NCBI RefSeq assembly: GCF_030065675.1
Contig: NZ_JASJDK010000064.1
Coordinates: 1-41,887 of the forward strand
DNA from: Mastigocoleus sp. MO_188.B34
GTDB taxonomy: Bacteria > Cyanobacteriota > Cyanobacteriia > Cyanobacteriales > Nostocaceae
Length of the DNA: 41,887 nucleotides
Direction of reading: 5' to 3'
Below, in pieces: positions 1 to 9,422 of the stretch. Numbering within the stretch: position 1 is the first letter of the stretch; every line of letters begins with the position of its first letter. The position numbers and the translations under genes are program-made. The notes under the pieces are model-generated. The model had not been told where the DNA came from. It saw only the letters and a program-made list of their open reading frames with translations, and made no database searches.

Positions 1-579
1 GTATTTACTGCTAACGGTTTATCTTTATTTCCCTTTACTCTTTCTGACGTTCATAGTAAATGTACTTGTCCTGATAAAGCTAATCCTTGCAAACATATTG
101 CTGCTATTTATTATCAATTAGGCGATCGTTTCAGTGAAGACCCATTTGTTCTTTTTCAGTTACGGGGACGTAATAGAGAAGAAATAATTAGTAGTTTGCG
201 CCACTTGCGTGGTGCTAGCCTTGAAAAAACAGATCTTGAAATAACCAATATTGAAACAACAGATATCGAAACTACTGCTAATGTTAAAACTCCGGAAAAT
301 TCCCCTGTTCAAAATTCAATAGCAGATTCTTCTTACATACCTTTACAGATGGATATTTTTTGGGAATACAATCAACCGTTAGAGTCTTCTTTGGTAGTGA
401 TAGCACCTTCAGTAAATGAAACAGTTTTGGAAACTCTCGGTTCGATTCCACTAGCTAAAGATGAAGAAAAAATTGCTAATTTGACTTCAGCAGATCTAGT
501 TATGAGATATTTAGATTCTGTTTATAAAAACGTTAGTCAAAAAGCTGTTGTGGCTGCTATGAACTTATCGACTGATTAA
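1..579 (+). CDS. SWIM zinc-finger protein, 5' end missing
   Basis: The frame is open from base 1, so the gene starts outside the window; only the last 192 codons are present. Near the left edge the translation contains C21-x-C23-x6-C30-x-H32, the CxC...CxH signature of a SWIM zinc finger. It is followed by a segment reading Y-Y-Q-L-G-D-R-F and then by a Thr/Glu-rich, low-complexity stretch and a C-terminal helix-like tail. SWIM domains are known to bind DNA or protein partners, and cyanobacteria often encode them near SWI2/SNF2-type helicases, but the partner lies outside this window. A TTG at 196 would give a shorter ORF, but it would discard the zinc finger, so it is not the real start. Function beyond zinc-dependent binding is not visible. 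Confidence 0.8.
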   Translation, partial: VFTANGLSLFPFTLSDVHSKCTCPDKANPCKHIAAIYYQLGDRFSEDPFVLFQLRGRNREEIISSLRHLRGASLEKTDLEITNIETTDIETTANVKTPENSPVQNSIADSSYIPLQMDIFWEYNQPLESSLVVIAPSVNETVLETLGSIPLAKDEEKIANLTSADLVMRYLDSVYKNVSQKAVVAAMNLSTD

Positions 580-634
580 ATGATTTTAACTTTGCATCGA
601 TGTTATAAATGCAGAATGATTGACTTAAATCGTA

Positions 635-961
635 ATGGAATCTCCAAGCAAAGTTATTTCTGTAAAACTCAGTGATGGTACGAATGTCAAGGTAGAAGCG
701 ACTTTAATTGGCGATGCGCAGAATGTTATGCCTTCAGCGTATCGCAAAATTACTTCTCAAACCTTACCTTTTAACGAAGCGACAGCTGGAATTGAGTCTT
801 TGAGTAAAGATATTGCTGAAACATTACAGAAATTAAAACCAGATAAAGCCAGTGTCAAATTTGGGGTGGAAATTGGGGTTGAGTCTGGTAAGTTAACTGC
901 TGTTTTGGCTAAAGGGACTCAGAATGCGAATTTAGAAATAACTTTGGAGTGGAATCAGTAG
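635..961 (+). CDS. CU044_2847 / Trypco1-like small protein
   Basis: A 108-residue protein, all beta/alpha by appearance, with no signal peptide or membrane helix. The C-terminal pattern (V-K-F-G-V-E-I-G-V-E-S-G-K-L, then A-x-L-E-I-T-L-E-W) matches what I recall of the CU044_2847 or trypsin-co-occurring domain 1 family: a 'FG' strand, a Gly turn and a terminal strand ending in a Trp. These domains are known to accompany trypsin-like proteases and NTP-dependent conflict systems as adaptor or effector-associated parts. The ATG at 635 lies 55 bases after the upstream stop and has no obvious Shine-Dalgarno. It precedes the ATPase at 1320 by about 360 bases of repeat-bearing DNA, so co-transcription is uncertain. 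No catalytic residue is evident. Confidence 0.65.
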   Translation: MESPSKVISVKLSDGTNVKVEATLIGDAQNVMPSAYRKITSQTLPFNEATAGIESLSKDIAETLQKLKPDKASVKFGVEIGVESGKLTAVLAKGTQNANLEITLEWNQ

Positions 962-986
962 TACCGCTTTGTGGAAGCCAAAATTT

Positions 987-1102
987 AAAAGTCATTACCA
1001 TAGTGTGTCCACAAGACATAACAGACCGCGCTTTCAGCGTTAACGTAAGTGGGGTGTGTAAGCATAGCAAAAGTCATTAGCATAGCGTGTCCGTAGGACA
1101 TA
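987..1102. repeat. Two 34-bp imperfect direct repeats
   Basis: Copies at 987-1020 and 1069-1102 share the frame AAAAGTCATTA-CATAG-GTGTCC and end in GACATA, with five differences in 34 bases. They lie in the 358-base gap between the Trypco1-like gene and the ATPase gene, and they surround a stretch rich in palindromic fragments (CGCTTTCAGCGTTAACG). No open frame is seen. It reads as accumulated dispersed repeats rather than a gene. Confidence 0.75.
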
Positions 1103-1319
1103 AGTACTGTTTTTCGCTTCTTATTATATTCGAGACAGAGCTTCGATTCTTGCATTGCTAGTTAGACCCTAGCAATGAGGTTGCTCGCGTGGTTTAAAGT
1201 ATTTATTTTTACTTTAAAAACAAATAACAAAAAAGTATCAAAATAACTAACAATAGTTTCGTGATTTACGCAAAAATAGCTGTGTACATCAAATATACAT
1301 TTAGAAACTATATATATTT

Positions 1320-2756
1320 ATGACGCTGGTACTGAATTTACAAAAGTTCTACCAAGCTTGTAACCCCAGCAAGACACTGGTAGTCAGTAATCCTGCCGAT
1401 AGGCAATACTATATTGATTTTGCTTCGGTACGTGGTGGCAAGATTATTGAAGAACTAAAACAAAATATTACATTTTTTTCACCAGATGAACCGACCTGCG
1501 ATTTATTTACAGGACACATTGGGTGTGGTAAGTCTACGGAACTCTTACGATTGAAAGCTGAATTAGAAGATGCAGGCTTTCATGTGGTTTACTTTGAGTC
1601 CAGTCAAGACTTAGAAATGGGAGATATTGATATTGCTGATGTCATGTTAGCAATTGCTCGTCGCGTCAGTGAAAGCCTCAGCGAATTGGAAAAAATAGAA
1701 CTTTCTGAACCTAAGGGTTTTAAAAGTCTACTTCAAGGTATCGCACAAATTTTACCAAAGGAAGTAGAGGTGTCAGCGGAAGCTTCAATTCCAGGTATTG
1801 CTAAAGTTAGTACTGGTCCTAATGGTCAATTCTCCGCTGAAGCTAGTATCCCAGGAATCGGGGAAATTAAAGCTGATCGGAAAGAGGGGGTTTCTCTAAT
1901 TGCATTGGGTATAGGTAAAATTACAGCCAAAGCAAAAAATAGCCCCGAACTGCGAAGCAGGCTAAGGGAATATTTAGCTCCACGAACCAAAAGTATTTTA
2001 GATGCAATTAACGAAGAATTAATCGAACCCGCGATCGAGAAACTTAAACAACGGGGTAAAAAAGGATTAGTAGTAATTATTGACAATCTTGACCGTGTAG
2101 AAAGCGTCCAGAAAGCTTGGGGACGTCTCCAAGCAGAATATCTGTTTGTAGATCGGGGCGAACAATTACGTCAACTCAAGTGTCATGTAGTTTACACAAT
2201 GCCCCTCGCATTAAGGTTTTCTAACGATGTTACGAGGCTAACTCAACGATTTGCGGTTAATCCTAAGGTGTTACCAATGGTACCCGTCATGCAGCGGAAA
2301 GGTAGTATCTGCGAGGAAGGAATGTATCTACTAAAACAGATGGTAATGGTCAGAGCTTTCCCATTTTTGACGCCAGAACAGCGTTTAGATGCCGTTACAG
2401 AAGTATTCGATACTCACGAAACAGTAGAAAGATTATGCAGGGTCAGTGGTGGTCACGTTCGTGAGTTACTAATGTTGCTCTACGATTGGATAAAAAAACA
2501 GCGTCAATTACCACTGACAAGGGATGTTTTAGAGCAAGTAATTAAATCCCGTTACAACCAAATGAGTTTAGCTATTACAGATGATGAATGGGAATTGCTG
2601 CGTCAAGTCGCAAAAAATAAACAAGTGCGGGGAGACAACGGTTATCGAAGTTTAGTTCATAGTCGCTTTGTATATGAATATTGCGACAATGAAGGATTTT
2701 GGTTTGACATCAACCCACTTTTAACAGAAGCACCTGAGTTTAGGAGTAATGGGTAA
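1320..2756 (+). CDS. P-loop ATPase of AAA/STAND type
   Basis: This 478-residue protein has a Walker A motif G-H-I-G-C-G-K71-S-T and a Walker B V-V-I-I-D255-N-L-D-R, so it should bind and hydrolyse a nucleotide. The region after Walker B (CHVVYTMPLALRF, then RVSGGHVRELLMLL) looks like the sensor and lid of AAA+/KAP/MNS-type NTPases. Between the two Walker motifs is an insert of about 90 residues holding two copies of S-A-E-A-S-I-P-G-I. There is no signal peptide; the Ala/Ile/Gly-rich insert (residues 150-205) could touch a membrane or a partner. The gene ends 45 bases before the giant receptor gene and reads the same way, so the two are probably one operon. The ATG at 1320 lacks a clear Shine-Dalgarno. 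The exact family is not certain. Confidence 0.75.
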   Translation: MTLVLNLQKFYQACNPSKTLVVSNPADRQYYIDFASVRGGKIIEELKQNITFFSPDEPTCDLFTGHIGCGKSTELLRLKAELEDAGFHVVYFESSQDLEMGDIDIADVMLAIARRVSESLSELEKIELSEPKGFKSLLQGIAQILPKEVEVSAEASIPGIAKVSTGPNGQFSAEASIPGIGEIKADRKEGVSLIALGIGKITAKAKNSPELRSRLREYLAPRTKSILDAINEELIEPAIEKLKQRGKKGLVVIIDNLDRVESVQKAWGRLQAEYLFVDRGEQLRQLKCHVVYTMPLALRFSNDVTRLTQRFAVNPKVLPMVPVMQRKGSICEEGMYLLKQMVMVRAFPFLTPEQRLDAVTEVFDTHETVERLCRVSGGHVRELLMLLYDWIKKQRQLPLTRDVLEQVIKSRYNQMSLAITDDEWELLRQVAKNKQVRGDNGYRSLVHSRFVYEYCDNEGFWFDINPLLTEAPEFRSNG

Positions 2757-2801
2757 TGAGTAAGGAGTAATAAGTAACAAGTAATAAGTAAGGAGTAATA
2801 A
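2757..2801. repeat. Heptanucleotide short tandem repeats (STRR)
   Basis: The whole 45-base gap between the ATPase and receptor genes is made of degenerate heptamers such as TGAGTAA, GGAGTAA and TAAGTAA, as known from Nostocales. It supplies the AGGAGTAATAA sequence immediately before the GTG start at 2802, so a repeat appears to serve as that gene's ribosome-binding site. Confidence 0.7.
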
Positions 2802-5800
2802 GTGAATAATCACATTCAAGCTTACAACGAAAATTCTTGGGAAGAGTTATGTTGGGCGATCGCAAATTCATCGGGGGAATTTTCACTGATTTTAGCCCAT
2901 TGTAATTCTGCTAATTTACAGCGACGCTTGACCCAAAAATTGCAAGGGTCTTGTGAGGTAGAAATTCAGGAAATTGTTTTAGATAAATCTACCAAAAGTC
3001 TTTATCAGACTATTCAAGGACAATTAGATAGTCGTCATTCTCAAGCTTTGATCGTTTTTGGCTTGGAGTCAGTTCAAACACTAGATAGTTTGCTCGTAAG
3101 CGCGAATCAAATACGAGAAGAATTCAGAAAGAATTTTCCTTTCCCTATAGTTTTGTGGGTCACTGATGAAGTACTGCAAAAACTAATTCGCTTAGCTCAT
3201 GATTTACAAAGCTGGACGACAACGGTTAAATTTGCGATCGCTACAGAAGATTTAACTCAAATTATCCAGGAAACCGCCGATGAGGTTTTTAGCAAGGTCT
3301 TAGCAGCAGGTGCAGGAAGATTTCTTGATAACACTGCTTTAAATTTAGGAATGGGTTCTCCGCGACGAATAGAATTAGAACTTGCACGAACAGAACTGCA
3401 AAATCGTGGGGTAACATTACAGCCAGAATTAGAAGCAGGTTTAGAATTTGTTTTAGGTCGAGATGTTGGTGGTAATACCTTAGAAACTTGTCGTCAACAT
3501 TATGAACGTAGCTTATTACTTTTAAAGGAAATAACGCAAGAAGAACAAACGAAACCCGATAATTTTAATTTAGGGAATGTTGATGAAAATTCCAAGGGTA
3601 TAGAGACGCGCCATGCAGAGACGCGCCATGCAGAGACGCGCCATGGCGCGTCTCTACAAGTTCTCTATTTATTGGAGAAACGTGCTTGTTTACTCTATTG
3701 TATGGGTTTGTGGTGGCGTACTTACGCAGTAATACATCGCAAGGAACAAAAAGAAGCTTCCAAACAAGCAGAAGATTATTTTCAGCAATGTATAACGGTA
3801 TTTGAGCAAGCCAACCGCTCAGATTTAGCAGCTAATTTTATCAATGCTTGGGGAGAAGTACTACAACGTCAAAAACATTGGGACGAATTAGAAAAAGTTG
3901 CGAATAAAGCCTTAAACTTACATCAAACCTATCCTCATCAATTTAGACTAGCGCGGGTTTATGGTTTTCTTGCAGAAGTCGCCCTAAGTCAATCTAATAC
4001 TACAGAAGCCAAAGACAAAGCACAACAAGCACTCTCAATTTTAGATAGTACAATTTCTACCGCAGAAAATTCTAGCTCATCAAAGTCTGACTCGTTAAAT
4101 ATTATTGCCGATTTAGAATGGGAGCGCTCTTATCATCGGGGTTGGTACTTATTTTCCTTAGCTAAAGCGCAGCTAGGACTTGATGAAGTACAAACAGCAA
4201 TTGAAACCTTAGAAGCAGCCAAAAAACAAACTAAACATCAATATGATCCAGAACTCTATATTTGGATTTTGGCAGAATTACGTAATTGTTACTTTCACCA
4301 AAGTGAATATCTCACAGCATTTCAAATTAAGCAACAACAGCGATCGCTAGAGCAGCAATACGGTTTTCGAGCATTCGTTGGTGCGGGACGTTTACAACCA
4401 AAAAAACAAGTTAACAACCCCGGTTTAGCAATAGTTGAACAACAAACAACAGTCGCTCAAGAAATTGCAGCTTCCGGGAGACAGCAAGATATTAAACGTT
4501 TGGTTGAACGCATCGGACGACCCGACCATAAATTAACCTTAATTCACGGACAATCCGGTGTTGGTAAAAGTTCGATTTTGCAAGCAGGGTTAATACCAGT
4601 TTTACAAGATAAATTTATTGGTGCTCGCGACGTTTTACCAATCTTGCAACAAGTTTACACTGATTGGGTGAGGGAACTGGAAAATCATTTGGCTGAGGTG
4701 CTCGATGAATTTGGGTACCAAAAAAATGACAATAGAGTCAATCGTATCCTCAAACAATTACAGAAAAATTCAGAGAATCAACTCCTCACAGTTTTAATAT
4801 TCGATCAATTTGAAGAATTTTTCTTCGTTTACAAAGATCCACAACAAAGGTTAGCTTTTTATAACTTTCTGCGACAATGCTTAGACGTTCCCCATGTCAG
4901 AGTTATTCTTTCATTGCGGGAAGATTATTTATATTATTTGCTCGAATGTAACGATCGCCTGATAAATTTTGAAGTCATTAATAACAATATTCTGGATAAA
5001 GATGTTCTGTATTATTTAGGTAACTTTTCACCTGCAGATACCAAATTATTAATTAATAACTTAACTAAAACAACTCAATTAATTTTAGAACCAGCCCTAA
5101 TTGATGCACTAGTAGCAGACTTAGCCGGAGAATTAGGGGAAGTCCGTCCCATTGAATTGCAGGTAGTAGGAACCCAACTGCAAAGTGAAGAAATTAAAAC
5201 CCTAGAAAAATATCGTAATCGCGGTCCAAAGGAAAAATTAGTAGGACGATTTTTAGAAGAAGTAGTCAAAGATTGCGGTGAGGAAAATCAGCAGATTACT
5301 AAATTGATTCTTTATCTGCTCACCGATGAAAATAATACCCGTCCCTTAAAAACTCGCGCCGATTTGGAACTAGAGTTAGAGGTCACATCGGAAAAATTAG
5401 ATTTAGTTTTATTGATTTTAGTTAAATCGGGATTAGTCTTTAAAATTCCTTCTGTTCCTGATGACCGCTATCAACTGGTACATGATTATCTAGTTCCCTT
5501 TGTACGTCAACAGCAGTCAGCGCGGTTAATTGCGGAGTTGGAGAAGGAGAGAGAACAACGCAAACTGACAGAAGCGAGGTTACTCAAAGCAACACAAAAA
5601 CAGCTAAGACAAGCTTACATTGCAGGTGGAGTTGTTACAGGACTAGCAATTTTAGCTGGTACCTTTGGGCTATTAACGAGAATAGCCGAAACAAATTCCC
5701 GGCTTCAAAAACTCAGTTCTAATTCAAAATCATCTTTAAATAGAAGTGAAAATTTATATGCATTAATCAAAAGTCTTACAGCAGCTAAACAACTACAATC

Positions 5801-8800
5801 TTGGTCATCAATTGGAGTAACACCTGAAACTAAGATGCAGGTAATGACAACATTGCAAGATGTAGTTCATACCATTAGAGAACGCAATAGTTTAGAAGGA
5901 CATAAGGATGCTGTCAGTAAAATAAGTTTTAGCCCAGATGGAAATATAATCGCTTCTGGTGGTGCTGATGGTGAAGTGAAAATTTGGAGTAAGGATGGTA
6001 AAGAATTAAAAACATTTAAAGCGCATGAGGAGAAAATTACCAGTATTAGCTTTAGTCCTGATGGTCATAAATTGATTACTGGAAGTCAAGATAAAACTCC
6101 AAAACTCTGGAATATTGAAGATGAACAGTTAATTAAGGTTTTCAAAGGTCATAAAGACAGTATAACCAGTGTCGGCTTTAGCCCTGATGGTAAAAAAATA
6201 GTTTCTGGAAGTAAAGACAAAACTGTTAAAATCTGGGATTTACAAGGCAAAATAATTAAAACCTTTGATAAACATGAGGGAAGTATTACCTGTGTTATTT
6301 TTAGTCCTGATGGTAAATTAATTGCTTCTGGTAGTAAGGATACAACCTTAAAACTTTGGAATTTAGAGGGTAAAATACTTAAAACTTTCGGTCATTTCAG
6401 TACAGTTAATAGTATTACTTTTAGTCCCAATGGTCAAAAAATTGCTTCCACATACCAAATATATGATCCATGGATAGAGGAAGTAAGAAGTTTTACAAAA
6501 TTATGGCGACGTGATGGTTATTTGATAAAAACTATTCAATCTAATAACCCAATTCAAAATATAAAATTTAGTCATGATGGTAAAACAATTGCTTTAGCTG
6601 GCGAGAGATTTATGAATAATAAATTACAAGATAGTATTTATGTAAAAAAAATTCATATTAATACAGGTAATTCTGATAATTTTACTCTTGATAAACATAT
6701 AAATAGAGTTATGGACATAAGCTTTAGTCCTAATCTTCAGACATTAGCCTCTGTAAGCAAGGATAAAACTATAAAACTTTGGGACATAAAAAGTAGGAAA
6801 GATTTAAAAAATCCCATAGATGTAGTCAATAAACTAAGTTTTAGCCCAAATAGTAAACTGATTGCTGCCATCAGTGGTGAATATTCTACAAATGGTAAAA
6901 AATATACGGTTAAAAAGAATGTTAGAGACGGTAGAATAACCACAACTAACATTGATGATATAGTTGATGGTAACTTAAAGATTTGGCGGATAGATGGTCG
7001 TTTAAGAAATACTTTACCAGGATTGAATTCTAATTTCAATTTTAGTAAGGATGATAGTCAAATTTTAGTTTCTGCAAGTCAAGATAGGAAAATACAGCTA
7101 CAACGAAGTGATAATAATACAATCAAAACTCTTGAAGGTAAACAAGTACATGGAAGTATAAGTCCTGACAAAAAAATGATTGCTTTAGTTCAAAGCAACA
7201 ATACAGTGGAATTATTAGGATTAGATGGTAAAAAGATAGCAAGTCTTAAAGGTCATAAAGATAAAATTTATCAAATCTTTTACAGCAAAGATGGAAATTT
7301 GATTGTAACAGCAAGCAAAGATAAAACTATAATAATTTGGAATGATAATGGTAAATTAATTTCTACTATTAAAGTTGAAAATGATAATATAAAGGCAATA
7401 ATAATCAGTCCAAACAAAAAGTTTTATATCACAAAAGACAATAAAAATACTATCAAAATATGGCGAAAAGATGGAAGTTTAATTAAAGTAATTAACAATG
7501 TTAAACATAGTTTGAAAAATAAAATTGCCAGTATAGAAAACAATATTAGATTTAGTAAAAATAGCAAAAATATAGCTATTTGGGGCAACGACAATACAGT
7601 AAAATTTATAACAAGTGATGGTAAAGAAGTTCTAACTCTTAAATCGAGAAGACAGATGTCAGTTAGCTTCAGTTCCGAACTTGATATATTTGCTATCACT
7701 AAATCAAATGATATTGGCATAAGTGAAGTACAACTACGGCATATAGATGGTCGCTTAGTGAAAAAGCTTCCAGGACCTTTTTATCCTTCTTGGCTCGATC
7801 GTCAAATTTCTGTTGAATTTACTTCAGATGATGAAGCTATAGTCACTTATGATGATTCTGGTGTGAAATTTTGGAAGAGTGATGGTACTCTTCTTTCAAC
7901 TTTTAAAAAGCAAGTATATAGTTCAGAAATACTAAAAAATCCAACTATAGTCACTTTTGGATACAATAATCAGGTGAAGCTTTGGCAACGTGATGGTAAA
8001 TTAATTAAAACTATTCAACTCAAGACAAAAAGTGACACTGATAATTATCGATTAAATGTTAATCAATCTAATAATAAAGCAGTAACATTTAGCTCTAATG
8101 GTCAAATATTAGCTATTCAAGCAAATAGGGATACTATTGAACTACGGAAAATAGATGGAAGTTTTCTAGGACATATTCCGGTCAATAGAGATAAAGATAC
8201 AGATAAAGAAGATGAAAGTTTAGATTATCGTGACTCTTTGTTTTCGGACGAAAACATGATTTTAGATTTTAGTTCAGATGGTCAAACTTTAGCAATCCAC
8301 ACAGATAATAATTCTGTTCAAATTTGGAAGCTAGATAACAAAGCATCATTGGTCAAAAATATTGAAATAGAAGATGCTGTTCTGAATTTGAATTTTCTTG
8401 CTGACAACAACACACTAGCTATTACTACTGGTCTTCATACTGCAAAATTGTGGAAACTGGCGGATGAAGCAAATAAGGGACCAAAATTGTTGCAAACTTT
8501 TTCAGGTCATAAGAATCAAGTGACAGGTGTAAGTATTAGTCCCGATGGTCAACGAGTTGCTTCAGCTAGTCATGACAAAACTGTTAAATTCTGGCAGCGT
8601 GGTAACAAATTACCGTTATATACTTTCAAAAAACACACTGACAAAGTCAACAGCGTTAGTTTTAGCCCAGATGGTAAGGTAATAGCCTCAGCTAGTGATG
8701 ACAAAACTGTTAAAGTCTGGCAACCCGATGACGATGGGGTAAAAAACTGTAAGGGACATAGTAAAGGTGTTACTAGTGTGAGTTTTAGTCCCAACGGTCA

Positions 8801-9206
8801 AATTATTGCTTCTATAGGCAAAGACAACACCGTAAGACTTTGGAGTATTGAGGGCGAAAAGTGCAAAAGTTTAAAACCCTTAAATTCTGGCGATTCAGTG
8901 TACGGTCTTAGTTTTAGTTCTGATAGTCAACTAATTGCTGTATCTAGTAGTAGTGCAGATACTTTATGGAATATTAATGGTACTCGCTTGGCAAACTTGG
9001 AACATTTTGGGAGTACAGATGTCAGCTTTAGCCCCGATGGTAAAAGTATAGCTGCTGCTAGCGATTCAGGAGTTTCTGTTTGGGATTTCGACCTCGATAC
9101 ACTCCTCAAACGCGGTTGCAACTGGGCGTATTATTATCTGAAGAATAACCCTAATGTTGAGGAGAGCGATCGCAATCTTTGCGACGACGTTGTGAATCAA
9201 AAATAA
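2802..9206 (+). CDS. TPR-nSTAND NTPase-WD40 receptor (2134 aa)
   Basis: A giant multidomain protein starting at GTG 2802. Residues 1-160 resemble the degenerate N-terminal domain of cyanobacterial TPR proteins (F-P-F-P-I-V-L-W). Residues about 215-530 form TPR-like helices. The NTPase core has Walker A G-Q-S-G-V-G-K589-S-S and Walker B L-I-F-D668-Q-F-E-E, typical of novel STAND NTPases, followed by a winged-helix-like part ending Y-Q-L-V-H-D-Y-L. One membrane helix lies near 940-963. From about 1030 to 2090 there are roughly 24 WD40 blades. The first four and last three near-canonical blades have GH, D and W residues; the middle ones are eroded. STAND proteins are known signal switches that oligomerise on binding a trigger. 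No enzymatic effector domain is visible, so output may go through the ATPase encoded just upstream. A palindromic repeat is embedded in frame at residues 266-285. Cytoplasmic propellers on a membrane anchor are inferred. Confidence 0.85.
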   Translation: MNNHIQAYNENSWEELCWAIANSSGEFSLILAHCNSANLQRRLTQKLQGSCEVEIQEIVLDKSTKSLYQTIQGQLDSRHSQALIVFGLESVQTLDSLLVSANQIREEFRKNFPFPIVLWVTDEVLQKLIRLAHDLQSWTTTVKFAIATEDLTQIIQETADEVFSKVLAAGAGRFLDNTALNLGMGSPRRIELELARTELQNRGVTLQPELEAGLEFVLGRDVGGNTLETCRQHYERSLLLLKEITQEEQTKPDNFNLGNVDENSKGIETRHAETRHAETRHGASLQVLYLLEKRACLLYCMGLWWRTYAVIHRKEQKEASKQAEDYFQQCITVFEQANRSDLAANFINAWGEVLQRQKHWDELEKVANKALNLHQTYPHQFRLARVYGFLAEVALSQSNTTEAKDKAQQALSILDSTISTAENSSSSKSDSLNIIADLEWERSYHRGWYLFSLAKAQLGLDEVQTAIETLEAAKKQTKHQYDPELYIWILAELRNCYFHQSEYLTAFQIKQQQRSLEQQYGFRAFVGAGRLQPKKQVNNPGLAIVEQQTTVAQEIAASGRQQDIKRLVERIGRPDHKLTLIHGQSGVGKSSILQAGLIPVLQDKFIGARDVLPILQQVYTDWVRELENHLAEVLDEFGYQKNDNRVNRILKQLQKNSENQLLTVLIFDQFEEFFFVYKDPQQRLAFYNFLRQCLDVPHVRVILSLREDYLYYLLECNDRLINFEVINNNILDKDVLYYLGNFSPADTKLLINNLTKTTQLILEPALIDALVADLAGELGEVRPIELQVVGTQLQSEEIKTLEKYRNRGPKEKLVGRFLEEVVKDCGEENQQITKLILYLLTDENNTRPLKTRADLELELEVTSEKLDLVLLILVKSGLVFKIPSVPDDRYQLVHDYLVPFVRQQQSARLIAELEKEREQRKLTEARLLKATQKQLRQAYIAGGVVTGLAILAGTFGLLTRIAETNSRLQKLSSNSKSSLNRSENLYALIKSLTAAKQLQSWSSIGVTPETKMQVMTTLQDVVHTIRERNSLEGHKDAVSKISFSPDGNIIASGGADGEVKIWSKDGKELKTFKAHEEKITSISFSPDGHKLITGSQDKTPKLWNIEDEQLIKVFKGHKDSITSVGFSPDGKKIVSGSKDKTVKIWDLQGKIIKTFDKHEGSITCVIFSPDGKLIASGSKDTTLKLWNLEGKILKTFGHFSTVNSITFSPNGQKIASTYQIYDPWIEEVRSFTKLWRRDGYLIKTIQSNNPIQNIKFSHDGKTIALAGERFMNNKLQDSIYVKKIHINTGNSDNFTLDKHINRVMDISFSPNLQTLASVSKDKTIKLWDIKSRKDLKNPIDVVNKLSFSPNSKLIAAISGEYSTNGKKYTVKKNVRDGRITTTNIDDIVDGNLKIWRIDGRLRNTLPGLNSNFNFSKDDSQILVSASQDRKIQLQRSDNNTIKTLEGKQVHGSISPDKKMIALVQSNNTVELLGLDGKKIASLKGHKDKIYQIFYSKDGNLIVTASKDKTIIIWNDNGKLISTIKVENDNIKAIIISPNKKFYITKDNKNTIKIWRKDGSLIKVINNVKHSLKNKIASIENNIRFSKNSKNIAIWGNDNTVKFITSDGKEVLTLKSRRQMSVSFSSELDIFAITKSNDIGISEVQLRHIDGRLVKKLPGPFYPSWLDRQISVEFTSDDEAIVTYDDSGVKFWKSDGTLLSTFKKQVYSSEILKNPTIVTFGYNNQVKLWQRDGKLIKTIQLKTKSDTDNYRLNVNQSNNKAVTFSSNGQILAIQANRDTIELRKIDGSFLGHIPVNRDKDTDKEDESLDYRDSLFSDENMILDFSSDGQTLAIHTDNNSVQIWKLDNKASLVKNIEIEDAVLNLNFLADNNTLAITTGLHTAKLWKLADEANKGPKLLQTFSGHKNQVTGVSISPDGQRVASASHDKTVKFWQRGNKLPLYTFKKHTDKVNSVSFSPDGKVIASASDDKTVKVWQPDDDGVKNCKGHSKGVTSVSFSPNGQIIASIGKDNTVRLWSIEGEKCKSLKPLNSGDSVYGLSFSSDSQLIAVSSSSADTLWNINGTRLANLEHFGSTDVSFSPDGKSIAAASDSGVSVWDFDLDTLLKRGCNWAYYYLKNNPNVEESDRNLCDDVVNQK
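3599..3656. repeat. Dispersed palindrome inserted in frame in the NTPase gene
   Basis: Three head-to-tail copies of the 15-mer AGAGACGCGCCATGC, the last running into its own inverse (GGCGCGTCTCTAC). The encoded peptide is E-T-R-H-A, E-T-R-H-A, E-T-R-H-G. The sequence is a form of the intergenic palindrome seen at 9875, 16291, 29132 and 41580. Because the tandem unit is 15 bases, copy-number changes keep the frame. Confidence 0.9.
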
Positions 9207-9422
9207 CAACAACATTCCCCATCCATTTTTCCCCAAATCCGTTGCTCACCCGATCCGTTGCAACCTCCCATCCGTTGCAAACCGCAATAGATACGACATA
9301 AAGACGCGACATGTTTCCCTGCGGGAACGCTTTGCTAACGCGTCTCTACAGGTTTGTCCATCTAATCAATTTTATGTATTTGATTACCAGTTTCTAGCAA
9401 CAGCAAAACTACAAAAAATATT
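9207..9422. repeat. Gap with short direct repeats and a split palindrome
   Basis: Three copies of ATCCGTTGC at 9237-9245, 9253-9261 and 9270-9278 lie at a 16-17 base spacing just after the receptor stop. They are followed at 9302-9349 by a degenerate copy of the dispersed palindrome: arms AGACGCG and CGCGTCT held apart by an inner hairpin (TTCCCTGCGGGAA). No gene is seen here. Confidence 0.65.
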
